DNA from: Betaproteobacteria bacterium
GTDB taxonomy: Bacteria > Pseudomonadota > Gammaproteobacteria > Burkholderiales > Ga0077523
DNA: 64,000 nucleotides
Assembly (NCBI GenBank): GCA_016713305.1
Contig: JADJPK010000004.1
Span: 310,001-374,000, forward strand
Direction: 5' to 3'
In this document: positions 1-7,911 of the stretch, in pieces
Position numbering within the stretch: position 1 is the stretch's first letter
How the letters are laid out: every line of letters starts with the position of its first letter
Translations under genes and position numbers: made by a program
Notes under the pieces: model-generated
Told to the model about the DNA's origin: nothing
Database searches by the model: none
The model's input: only the letters and a program-made list of their open reading frames with translations

Positions 1-309
1 GCGGCAGGGTGGCGTGCATGTGTCGATTCTCTCCAGGGATGCGGCGAGTATAGGGAAGGTCCGTTCGATCGACGCGGATTCGCGATTTCGAACGGGGCCC
101 TTCCGCCGCGGCGGCGGACCGTACGCGCTTGTACGGTCGTGCTCTCCGTTCGGATGCGGTCTCGCGGTCCGGCGCACGAAGGCCGCTCCCCGACGAAACC
201 TCCGCATTGCGCGCGCCGGGAGCGCGCATCGCGATGGTGCGCATGTAGCCCGCGGGCGGATCGGGGACTACGCTCACGGCAATTCGCACTCCGGGAGACC
301 GTTGCCGTG
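1..309. other. Upstream region without a recognisable gene
   Basis: I see no convincing coding region on either strand in this 309-base stretch. Open frames exist but read as arginine-rich, GC-driven sequence. The one notable element is a perfect inverted repeat at 117-138, annotated separately. The region presumably carries the promoter of the urease/importer/amidase cluster that starts at 310. A gene ending just left of the window cannot be excluded. Confidence 0.5.
117..138. promoter_or_regulatory. Operator-like inverted repeat upstream of the urease cluster
   Basis: GACCGTAC, six bases (gcgctt), then GTACGGTC: an exact 8-base-arm palindrome of 22 bases. It lies about 170 bases before the chosen start of the fused ureAB gene. 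Symmetry and position suggest a dimeric regulator site (for example of the GntR or TetR type), but no regulator gene is adjacent in the window. The regulator assignment is inference. Confidence 0.4.
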
Positions 310-1005
310 ATGAATCTCACCCCCACCGAACAGGAACGACTCACGATCTTCACGGCAGCAGAACTGGCGCGCCGATACCGGTCACTGGGTATCCGGCTGA
401 GCCATCCCGAGGCGGTCGCCCTCATCGCCGACGAAACGCTCACCGCCGCCAGGCGCGGGCTGTCGCACGCCGACGTGCTCGCCTACGGCGCGAGCCTGCT
501 CACCACCGACGACGTCGAACCGGGGGTGGCTGGAATGATTCCCTTCGTCGCGGTGGAGCCCACGTTTGCCGAAGGCACCAAGCTGGTGGTCGTGTTCGAT
601 CCGGTCAAACCGGGCAGCCGGCCCGCCACGGACGAGCCGGTGCCCGGCGAGATCATCCCGGCGCAGGGCGAGATAGAACTCAATGCAGGCAGGCGGCAGG
701 TACGGCTTTCCGTGGTCAACACCGGCGACCGGACCATCCAGGTGCGCAGCCACGCCCACTTCTTCGAAGTGAACCGCGCACTGGAATTCGACCGGGCCCG
801 GGCCTTCGGCATGCGCCTGGACCGGCCGTCGGGAACCGGCGTGCGCTTCGAACCGGGCGTGAGGGTCGAAGTGGATCTCGTGGCATTCGGCGGCAGCGGC
901 GAGGTTCACGGGTTCGGCGACCTGACCAACGGGCCCGTCAACGACACGGACGTTCGCGATCGCGCGCTGGCGCGGGCGCGTTCGGCCGGCTACCGGGGAG
1001 CGTGA
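310..1005 (+). CDS. ureAB: Urease gamma-beta fusion subunit
   Basis: Structural, non-catalytic part of urease, fusing the gamma and beta subunits in one 231-residue chain as in Helicobacter UreA. The gamma part (about 1-100) ends with the family-typical GMIPFVAVEPTFAEGTKLV stretch. The beta part (about 105-231) has PGEIIPAQGEIELN, NTGDRTIQVRSHAHFFEVN and RLDRPSGTGVRFEPG. The frame is open from 139, but the upstream part is low-complexity and the gamma domain begins at the ATG at 310 (MNLTPTEQERL), with GGAG 15 bases upstream, so that start is chosen. One base separates it from ureC, so the two are surely co-transcribed. The cytosolic complex would be (UreAB-UreC)n. Gamma and beta are usually separate genes in betaproteobacteria, so the fusion marks this as an atypical urease lineage. 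Confidence 0.88.
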   Translation: MNLTPTEQERLTIFTAAELARRYRSLGIRLSHPEAVALIADETLTAARRGLSHADVLAYGASLLTTDDVEPGVAGMIPFVAVEPTFAEGTKLVVVFDPVKPGSRPATDEPVPGEIIPAQGEIELNAGRRQVRLSVVNTGDRTIQVRSHAHFFEVNRALEFDRARAFGMRLDRPSGTGVRFEPGVRVEVDLVAFGGSGEVHGFGDLTNGPVNDTDVRDRALARARSAGYRGA

Positions 1006-1006
1006 C

Positions 1007-2713
1007 ATGGCGAAGATATCGCGCGCCGCGTACGCGAGCCTGTACGGCCCGACGGCCGGGGACATGGTCCGTCTTGCCGACACCTCCCTCCTGGCGGAGG
1101 TGGAACACGACTTCACACGCTATGGCGACGAGCTGACGACCGGGGCGGGGAAGGTCATGCGGGACGGCGAAGGATTCGAGCCGACCGGCACGTACGCCTC
1201 CGGCGCGCTGGACATGGTGGTACAGAACGCGACCATCATCGATGCAGTGGCCGGCATCGTGAAGGCCGACATCGGCATCCGCGACGGCCGCATCGTGGGA
1301 ATCGGCAAGGCCGGCAACCCGAAGATCATGGATGGCGTGGATCCGCGGCTGCGCTGCGGGCCGAACACGACCGTGGTGCACGCCGACGGATTCGTCGTCA
1401 CTGCGGGCGGGGTCGAGGCCCACGCTCACTTCATCTCGCCGCAGCAGTGCTGGCACGCGCTGGCCGGCGGGACGACCACGATGATCGGCATGACGCCCGG
1501 CCCGCACTTCGACGTGAGCTGCTCGGGGCCCAACGTGCTGGGCCGGCTGATCCAGGGCGCGGACGAGTTCCCGCTCAATTTCGGCTTCCTCGGCCGCGGC
1601 TGCATGGACCCCGGCGCGGTGGAGGAATCCGTCGCGGGCGGGGCCCTGGGCGTGAAGATCCACGAGGACTACGGCGCCTCTCCCGCCATCATCGACGGCT
1701 CGCTGCGCGCCGCGGACCGCAACGACTTCTCGGTGCACATCCATACCGACACCATCAACGAGTTCGGCTACTGCGAGGACACGCTGCGGGTGATCGGCGA
1801 ACGCACGATCCACATGTATCACACCGAGGGTGCCGGCGGCGGACACGCGCCGGATCTGCTGCGCGTGAACGGTTTCGCCAACGTGATTCCTTCGTCCACG
1901 AACCCCACCAATCCTTTCACCCCGGCAGGCCTGGACGAGGGACTGCCGATGACGATGCTCGCGCACTTCCTCAACTTCTCCATCCCCGAGGACATCGCCT
2001 TTGCGGAAGCCCGGGTGCGTCCCCAGACCATGGCGGCCGAGGATCTGCTGCACGACATGGGCGCCATCTCGGTGTTCGCCACCGATACTCAGGGCATGGG
2101 GCGGCTTGCGGAGAACGCCGCCAAGTGCTGGCAGCTTGCCTCCGTGATGAAGGACCGCATCGGCCGGCTGCCCGGCGAGATGACGGCCCGGGCGGACAAC
2201 GAACGGATCAAGCGCTACATCGCCAAGCTCACGATCAATCCGGCGATCGCGGCCGGAATCGATGAGCACGTGGGTTCCATCGAACCGGGCAAGATGGCCG
2301 ACCTCGTGATCTGGCCGCGGGCCAGCTTCGGCATCAAGCCGTTCCTGGTGATCAAGGGCGGCTTCGTCACGTGGTCGATGATGGGCGACGGCAACGGCAG
2401 CATCTTCATGGCGGAACCCATGGTGCAGCGCCCCATGTGGGGGGCCCTGGGCAAGGCCCGCAATGCGCTGTCCGCCACCTTCGTGAGCCAGCTGGCGCTG
2501 GACAACGATGTGGCACGAAAGCTCGGCGTCGACAAACCGATGCTGCCGATACGCAGCGTCCGCCATCTGCGCAAGCGGAACATGGTCCGCAATGACGCAC
2601 TGCCGAATATCGAAGTGGACCCGCAGACATTCGAGGTCCGCGCAGATGGAGCCAGGCTTCATGCGGAACCAGCCTCGCGCGTTCCGCTGGCACGCAAATA
2701 CCTGCTGCGTTGA
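1007..2713 (+). CDS. ureC: Urease alpha (catalytic) subunit, divergent
   Basis: Catalytic subunit hydrolysing urea (or a related amide) to ammonia and carbamate; 568 residues, full family length. Metal ligands are all present: H139 and H141 (HAH), the carbamylated lysine K217 with H219 (VKIHEDYG), H246 (HTDTINE), H272 (HTEGAGGGHAPD) and D360 (ATDTQGMGR). Flap histidine H320 and substrate arginine R336 are kept. The flap cysteine next to H320 (C319 in Klebsiella) is alanine here (MLAHFL), and the stretch after the HAH motif (GMTPGPHFDV) differs from the usual GGGTGPA. It follows the fused ureAB by one base and precedes an amide-type importer. No ureD/E/F/G/H accessory genes lie in the window. 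It is a urease-fold enzyme with an intact bimetal site; the exact substrate and metal are uncertain. Confidence 0.88.
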   Translation: MAKISRAAYASLYGPTAGDMVRLADTSLLAEVEHDFTRYGDELTTGAGKVMRDGEGFEPTGTYASGALDMVVQNATIIDAVAGIVKADIGIRDGRIVGIGKAGNPKIMDGVDPRLRCGPNTTVVHADGFVVTAGGVEAHAHFISPQQCWHALAGGTTTMIGMTPGPHFDVSCSGPNVLGRLIQGADEFPLNFGFLGRGCMDPGAVEESVAGGALGVKIHEDYGASPAIIDGSLRAADRNDFSVHIHTDTINEFGYCEDTLRVIGERTIHMYHTEGAGGGHAPDLLRVNGFANVIPSSTNPTNPFTPAGLDEGLPMTMLAHFLNFSIPEDIAFAEARVRPQTMAAEDLLHDMGAISVFATDTQGMGRLAENAAKCWQLASVMKDRIGRLPGEMTARADNERIKRYIAKLTINPAIAAGIDEHVGSIEPGKMADLVIWPRASFGIKPFLVIKGGFVTWSMMGDGNGSIFMAEPMVQRPMWGALGKARNALSATFVSQLALDNDVARKLGVDKPMLPIRSVRHLRKRNMVRNDALPNIEVDPQTFEVRADGARLHAEPASRVPLARKYLLR

Positions 2714-2929
2714 TGCGTCGCAATAGCGGCAGCGCTTGTGATCCATGACACACGCTTGTTACTCTGCGATCCGAATTGGTGCGCGCCCTTCTCACCGCTC
2801 GCACCCCATGAGTGCGGCCTGCAGGCCGACGACGAGAAGACGATTCGCCCGTCGTCGACGGATTCCATTGCGATTCCGTCTCTTAAGCCGCGGTCGTGCA
2901 TCGCAGCGAGAACGGGCATGCTTTCTGCG

Positions 2930-3013
2930 AATGTGCGGCGCGCGTTTCAGAATGTGCGGCGTGCGTTTCAAGATGCGCCACGCGCATTTCACGATGCAAG
3001 GTGCGCACGAGAA
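2930..3013 (+). repeat. Four degenerate 21-bp tandem repeats in the ureC-importer gap
   Basis: The 373-base gap 2714-3086 holds no convincing gene. Inside it, four head-to-tail 21-base units start at 2930, 2951, 2972 and 2993. Units 1 and 2 are nearly identical (AATGTGCGGCGYGCGTTTCAR), unit 3 is diverged and unit 4 only partial. The period is two helical turns and also seven codons, so open frames through it show a 7-residue repeat. Its place between ureC and the importer genes suggests a multi-site operator or an attenuation region, but it could equally be a local slippage expansion. Confidence 0.7.
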
Positions 3014-3086
3014 GAGCGGCAGGCGCTGTCCGGTGTGAGAGCGCCCGTGCACGTTGGATGCATTCGCGGGTCGCAATGGGGGAAGC

Positions 3087-3941
3087 GTGAGTTTCGTACC
3101 GTTCGTATTCGATGTCGCCGCCTACAGTGCAATCTTCGTGCTGGTGGTTCTTGGCCTGGGCATCATCGCGAGCATGATGGGCATCTTCAACTTCGCCCAC
3201 GGCGAATTCGTCCTGCTCGGCGCCTACACGGTCTACATCGTCGAGCAGAACGGCATGCCCTCGTGGCTGGGCATGTGCCTCGCGCCCTTCGTCGTCGCCT
3301 TCGTCGGCGTGATCCTCGAACGCCTCGTGATCCAGCGCTTCTACGCGGCCCCCATCGTCGCGATGCTGGGCACCTACGCCATTGCGCTGGCCCTGCGTGA
3401 AGGGGTGCGGGGCCTGCTGGGCGGCCAGTTCTACAGCGTGAACGCGCCGCTGGTGGGTTCCTTCGGCATGGGCGAGTTCTCCATCTCCAAGTGGCGCACC
3501 GCCGTCATCCTGATCACTGTGGCCGTCATGATCGGCTGCTATCTCCTGCTCACCCGGACGAAGTTCGGCCTGCAGATGCGCGCTTCCCTCGAGAACCCGG
3601 CGCTGGCCAGAGCCTCCGGCATCTCCACCAACCGTGTCTATGCCGCGACGTTCGCGTTCGGCGCCGGACTGGCCGGACTCGCTGGCGGACTCATGGTGCC
3701 GATCTATGCGCTGAACGCCGACATGGGCGTGCCCTTCCTCATCAAGTCGTTCCTGGCGGTGATGCTGGGCGGCATGGGCAGCTTCGAAGGTTCCGTCGCG
3801 GGGGCCGCCCTCGTCGGGGCCACCAGCGCGGCGCTCCCATGGGCCATCAAGCCCGTGGTGGCGGACGTGGTCGTGTTTCTCATCGCAATTGCCATCGTGA
3901 AGTTCCGTCCGGAAGGTCTACTCTCGAAATGGAGGAGTTGA
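3087..3941 (+). CDS. ABC transporter permease, LivH/UrtB type
   Basis: Inner-membrane permease of a branched-chain amino acid/urea/amide family importer, 284 residues from the GTG at 3087. It has about eight hydrophobic segments and the LivH signature region GIFNFAHGEFVLLGAY near the N-terminus. The C-terminus reads KFRPEGLLSKW, as usual for the family. The GTG start is preferred because the family-like N-terminus begins there and GGGGGAA lies just upstream, although with short spacing; an in-frame ATG at 3054 is the alternative. Its last codons contain the GGAGGAG ribosome site of the binding-protein gene, so translation is tightly linked. It should pair with the LivM-type permease at 5335. 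Confidence 0.88.
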   Translation: MSFVPFVFDVAAYSAIFVLVVLGLGIIASMMGIFNFAHGEFVLLGAYTVYIVEQNGMPSWLGMCLAPFVVAFVGVILERLVIQRFYAAPIVAMLGTYAIALALREGVRGLLGGQFYSVNAPLVGSFGMGEFSISKWRTAVILITVAVMIGCYLLLTRTKFGLQMRASLENPALARASGISTNRVYAATFAFGAGLAGLAGGLMVPIYALNADMGVPFLIKSFLAVMLGGMGSFEGSVAGAALVGATSAALPWAIKPVVADVVVFLIAIAIVKFRPEGLLSKWRS

Positions 3942-3943
3942 AC

Positions 3944-5179
3944 ATGTACGACGATGACGTGAAGCAGCGCCTGCAGAACTACTCCCGCCGCCTGTTCATG
4001 CAACGCGCAGGGGTGCTGGCGGGCATGACGGCACTCGGCGGCGGAACGTGGCTGCTGAATCCCAAGGGCGCCTGGGCGGCGGATCCCATCAAGGTCGGCA
4101 TCGCGACGGACCTCACCGGCCCCATCAGCTGGGGCGGCATCCCCAACTCGCAGGTGGCCAAGATGGTCGTCGAGGAAATCAATGCCGCCGGCGGCATCAA
4201 TGGCCGGCCGCTGCAGATGATCCTCAAGGACACGGCCACGAACGAGCAGCTCGCGGTCACGCGCGTGCGTGAGCTGGTGGGCAAGGAGAAGGTCGACGTC
4301 GTGTTCGGCGGCATCACCTCTTCCATGCGCAACGCCATCAAGGACACCATCGTCAACCGCGGCAAGACGCTCTACATCTATCCGCAGCTGTATGAAGGCC
4401 TGGAGTGCACGAAGTACCTGTACTGCACGGGCCCGACGCCCGCGCAGCAGTGCGACACGTTCATTCCCTGGCTCATCAAGAACGGCGGCAAGAAGTTCTA
4501 CCTGCCCTCCGCCGACTACGTCTGGCCGCACACGCTGAACGCCTACGCCCGCAAGGTGATCGAGAAGAACGGCGGGGAAGTGATCGGCGAGGAGTACTTC
4601 CCCGTTGACCACAACGAGTACAGCGCCACGGTGAACAAGATCATGTCGAGCGGCGTGAACGTCGTGTTCAACACGACCATCCCGCCGGGCGTGGCGGCGC
4701 TGTTCAAGCAGCTCTACGAGGCCGGATTCTCCAAGAAGGGAGGACGTCTCGCCTGCGTGTACTACGACGAGAACGCGCTCAACATCACCCCTGCCCACGA
4801 GATCGAAGGTCTTGCGAGCTGCCTCGACTACTTCAAGGCGGTGAACGACCCCTTCGGCAACAAGGTGCAGGAAAAGTACAACAAGATGTTCGGTACCAAG
4901 AGCCCGCTCACGGCCGGCAGCGCCGCCACGGGCATGTGGCGCGGCATCAATCTCTGGGCCGCCGCGGTGAAGGAAGCCAAGAGTGCCAAGCGCGACGATG
5001 TGGCGGCAGCGCTGGAACACGCCAAGCTCTCGGACGGGCTCGGTGGCGGCTGCGAAGTGGTGCCGGGCACGTGGCACGTGAAGATGAACATGTACACGGC
5101 CGTGGCAAAGAACGGCAAGTACGAGATCGTCGAGAAGAGCAACGGCCCGGTAGACCCGCGCGAGTGCGTGAAGGGCTGA
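3944..5179 (+). CDS. Amide/urea-type ABC substrate-binding protein with Tat signal
   Basis: Periplasmic binding protein (411 residues) of the AmiC/FmdD/UrtA kind within the type I periplasmic binding fold. The N-terminus carries a textbook twin-arginine motif, SRRLFMQ at 14-20, then a hydrophobic stretch and a cleavage site near AWA-A at 45-46, so export is probably by Tat in a folded state. Mature sequence begins ADPIKVGIATDLTGP, and YEGLECTKYLYCTGPTPAQQ is typical of urea and short-chain amide receptors. Start at 3944 is fixed by GGAGGAG at 3931-3937; the open frame extends far upstream but that part overlaps the permease in another frame. Substrate is inferred to be a small amide, urea or derivative, from family and the urease/amidase context. 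Confidence 0.88.
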   Translation: MYDDDVKQRLQNYSRRLFMQRAGVLAGMTALGGGTWLLNPKGAWAADPIKVGIATDLTGPISWGGIPNSQVAKMVVEEINAAGGINGRPLQMILKDTATNEQLAVTRVRELVGKEKVDVVFGGITSSMRNAIKDTIVNRGKTLYIYPQLYEGLECTKYLYCTGPTPAQQCDTFIPWLIKNGGKKFYLPSADYVWPHTLNAYARKVIEKNGGEVIGEEYFPVDHNEYSATVNKIMSSGVNVVFNTTIPPGVAALFKQLYEAGFSKKGGRLACVYYDENALNITPAHEIEGLASCLDYFKAVNDPFGNKVQEKYNKMFGTKSPLTAGSAATGMWRGINLWAAAVKEAKSAKRDDVAAALEHAKLSDGLGGGCEVVPGTWHVKMNMYTAVAKNGKYEIVEKSNGPVDPRECVKG

Positions 5180-5334
5180 CGGTTCGAGTACCGCGGGCCG
5201 GCCTCCCCATGGCGGCCGGCCCGGTTGTACCGTTACTGCCGGTCGAGTGACCGGCGGATGTCGATCATGGAAATGTGGAGACCAGCTGTCGTGGCGATCG
5301 CGGAAGTCCCGTTCCACCTCCGGTTGAGCGTCTC

Positions 5335-6348
5335 ATGAAGAAGGCCTCCGACCGGGGCTTCCGGCGTGTTCTCCCATGGATCGAAGGGCTGCTGCTGATC
5401 GCCGCCCTGCCGCTCCCCTGGATCGTCGAGGACTTCTGGACACTGTTCGTCACCAAGGTGCTGATCCTCGGTCTGCTCGCCATCTCGTTCGATCTGGTGT
5501 GGGGCTACGCCGGGATGATGAGCTTCGGCCAGGCGCTGTTCTTCGGCGTTGCCGGGTACGTGTCCGCTCTCATCGCGACACAACTCGAGATCACCTCCGT
5601 GCTCGTGCTGGTGCCGGTCGCCGCCGTGGTGGGGCTCGTGGTCGCCTTCCTGCTCGCCATCATCATCATCCTGGGCAAGCGCCCGCCGTCGATGGTCTTC
5701 GTGGCGCTGGGCACGTTGACCGGGTCGTACGTGGTGGAGCGCCTGGCGCGCGGCTGGTCCTACGTCGGCGGACAGAACGGCATCTCCTCGCTGCCTCGCC
5801 TCACCATCGGCGGCACGGAGATCGAGGAAGGCATCGTCTTCTATTACGTCGCGCTCGCGATTCTTGCCGTCACCTACGTGCTCGTGCGGCTGCTCGTGCG
5901 TTCGCAGTTCGGGCTCGTGCTCGCGGGACTGCGGCAGCAGGAGAGCCGGATCGCGTTCTTCGGCTACAAGGTGCAGAACTACAAGGGCGTGGTGTTCTCC
6001 CTGGCCGGCTTCATTGCGGGATTGTCCGGCGGGCTCTATGCCTTCCATGAAGGCTTCGTCGGACCGGGCCAGCTGGGGCCGGTGCTCTCCACGCAGGTGG
6101 TTCTCTACGCGCTGTTCGGCGGAGTGGGCACGCTGATCGGGCCGATCGTGGGCGTGGGACTCATCGAGCTTCTCAGCTACATCCTGTCCCAGTACTGGGA
6201 AACCGGCTGGCCCATCGTGCTGGGCGTGCTGCTGCTGGTGATCGTGGTGTTCAGGCCGACCGGGCTCATGGGCTTCGTCGTGAGTGACCGGGAACGCATC
6301 GGTTCGTTCGGCAGGCCCGGAGGAACGAATGCCGGAGACAAGCCATGA
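5335..6348 (+). CDS. ABC transporter permease, LivM/UrtC type
   Basis: Second inner-membrane permease of the importer, 337 residues from the ATG at 5335 (MKKASDRGF). It has about nine hydrophobic helices and the LivM hallmark ISFDLVWGYAGMMSFGQALF. The end, VFRPTGLMGFV, is the usual C-terminal motif. An upstream in-frame ATG at 5275 would add 20 proline/arginine-rich residues not expected in the family, so the later start is chosen. About 155 bases separate it from the binding-protein gene. Its stop overlaps the start of the next ATPase gene (ATGA), indicating coupling. Confidence 0.87.
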   Translation: MKKASDRGFRRVLPWIEGLLLIAALPLPWIVEDFWTLFVTKVLILGLLAISFDLVWGYAGMMSFGQALFFGVAGYVSALIATQLEITSVLVLVPVAAVVGLVVAFLLAIIIILGKRPPSMVFVALGTLTGSYVVERLARGWSYVGGQNGISSLPRLTIGGTEIEEGIVFYYVALAILAVTYVLVRLLVRSQFGLVLAGLRQQESRIAFFGYKVQNYKGVVFSLAGFIAGLSGGLYAFHEGFVGPGQLGPVLSTQVVLYALFGGVGTLIGPIVGVGLIELLSYILSQYWETGWPIVLGVLLLVIVVFRPTGLMGFVVSDRERIGSFGRPGGTNAGDKP

Positions 6349-7079
6349 GCCTGCTGGCCGCGCGGCAGGTCACGAAGGTCTTCGGCGCCCTCACCGCGCT
6401 CGATTCGGCGGAACTGGCGGTGCAGCCCAACGAGTTCCACGGGCTGATCGGACCCAACGGTTCGGGCAAGAGCACCCTGCTGAAGTGCATCGCCGGCGCG
6501 GAGATCCCCACGTCCGGAAGCATCACGCTGTCCGGCCAGGACATCACCCGGGCGACGTCTCCGGAACGTGCACGCGCGGGGCTCAGTCTCAAGTTCCAGA
6601 TCACGGCGGTCTTTCCCCTGCTTTCGGTCTACGACAATGTGCTCCTGTCCCTGCAGGCCGGCGAATCGGCTCTGGCACTGCTCACCTCGCGGTCCCGCCG
6701 CCGTCTCGACGAGAAGGCGATGGACTACCTGTCGCGCTTCCGCCTGGCCGACCGGGCCCACGAGCTGGCGGGCGTCCTGTCCCACGGCCAGCAGCAGTGG
6801 CTGGAGATCGCCATGGCCCTGGCCCGCGAGCCCAAGGTGCTGCTGCTGGACGAGCCGACGGCCGGCATGAGCCCGCAGGAACGCCGCGCGACAGGCGAGC
6901 TGCTCGCGCCCATCAAGGCGCACTGCTCCCTGCTCATCGTCGAGCACGATCTGGATTTCATCAAGGACATCTGCGATTCGCTCACCGTGCTCGACCAGGG
7001 CAAGGTGGTGGCCAGCGGCCCGACCGCGCAGGTGCAGGAGGATGAGCGCGTGAAGGAGGCGTATCTGTCCCATGGCTGA
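6345..7079 (+). CDS. ABC transporter ATPase, LivG type
   Basis: First cytosolic ATPase of the importer, 244 residues. Walker A is GPNGSGKST (near 36-44), the signature is LSHGQQQWLEIA, Walker B is VLLLDEPTAGM and the switch histidine is in LIVEHDLDF. It starts inside the stop of the LivM-type gene (ATGA) and its own end overlaps the next ATPase by eight bases. This ATPase subfamily also includes UrtD, in line with a urea/amide importer. Confidence 0.9.
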   Translation: MSLLAARQVTKVFGALTALDSAELAVQPNEFHGLIGPNGSGKSTLLKCIAGAEIPTSGSITLSGQDITRATSPERARAGLSLKFQITAVFPLLSVYDNVLLSLQAGESALALLTSRSRRRLDEKAMDYLSRFRLADRAHELAGVLSHGQQQWLEIAMALAREPKVLLLDEPTAGMSPQERRATGELLAPIKAHCSLLIVEHDLDFIKDICDSLTVLDQGKVVASGPTAQVQEDERVKEAYLSHG

Positions 7080-7776
7080 GAACGTGCTGCTCGAAGCCGA
7101 AGGGATCAGCACCCACTACGGCACAAGTCAGGCGCTGTTCGGCGTCTCGCTGAAGGTTCCGTCGCGCGGGGGCGTGGCCATTCTCGGCCGCAACGGCGCG
7201 GGCAAGACGACTCTGCTGAAAACGCTGGCCGGGGATCTTCGCCCCAGCAGCGGCACCGTGAGGTTCGACGGAACGGACTGCACGCGGATGCCGACGGAAC
7301 GCCGCGTGCGGCGCGGCCTCGGTCACGTGCCGCAGGAACAGGCGATCTTCGGCGGGCTTACGGTGAAGGAAAACCTGCTCATCGGCGCCATGGGCGATCG
7401 CACGGGCAAGGACCGCATCGACGAGATGCTGGAGCTCTTCCCGCGGCTGGGCCAGCGCCTTGCACAGAAGGCCGGCACGCTGTCGGGAGGCGAGCGGAAG
7501 ATGCTGGCAATCAGTCGCGCACTGCTCTCCCGCCCGCACCTGCTGATGCTGGACGAACCGACGGAAGGCGTGTGGCACGGGGTGATCGAGGAGATCGCGC
7601 AGCGTCTGGAACAGCTCACCCAGGACATCGCAGTCGTCATCGTCGAACAGCACGTCAAGCTCGCGTTGCGCGTGTCCAGCTATTGCTACGTGATGGATCG
7701 CGGCAAGGTGGCGCTCGAAGGCGAGTCCGCGGCTGTCCGCGACGATCCGAATCTGGTCCGGTTGCTGGCTCCCTGA
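7072..7776 (+). CDS. ABC transporter ATPase, LivF type
   Basis: Second ATPase of the importer, 234 residues. Walker A GRNGAGKTT, signature LSGGERKMLAIS, Walker B LLMLDEPTEGVW and IVEQHVKLAL are all present. The EGVWHGVIEEI stretch after Walker B resembles UrtE-like members. It overlaps the preceding gene by eight bases, completing a binding protein-permease-permease-ATPase-ATPase set. A 135-base gap follows before the amidase gene. Confidence 0.9.
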   Translation: MAENVLLEAEGISTHYGTSQALFGVSLKVPSRGGVAILGRNGAGKTTLLKTLAGDLRPSSGTVRFDGTDCTRMPTERRVRRGLGHVPQEQAIFGGLTVKENLLIGAMGDRTGKDRIDEMLELFPRLGQRLAQKAGTLSGGERKMLAISRALLSRPHLLMLDEPTEGVWHGVIEEIAQRLEQLTQDIAVVIVEQHVKLALRVSSYCYVMDRGKVALEGESAAVRDDPNLVRLLAP

Positions 7777-7911
7777 CTGCCGGGAATCGACATGCGCATC
7801 ACCACCCCGTGAACCCCGACATGATTTCTTGACCAAACCCGTGCCGTCGCGGCGCCGGAGTCAGCAGAGTGCCGCGCGCGCACGGTCCCATCGACCGAAG
7901 GAGGAACTCCG

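Noticed and set aside
938..2746. 602-codon open frame antisense to ureC
   Set aside because: Histidine/arginine-rich translation with no family character, lying exactly opposite a well-supported gene; a product of high GC third positions.
2930..3013. 21-bp repeats as a CRISPR array
   Set aside because: Units are contiguous with no spacers, too short, and no cas genes are nearby.
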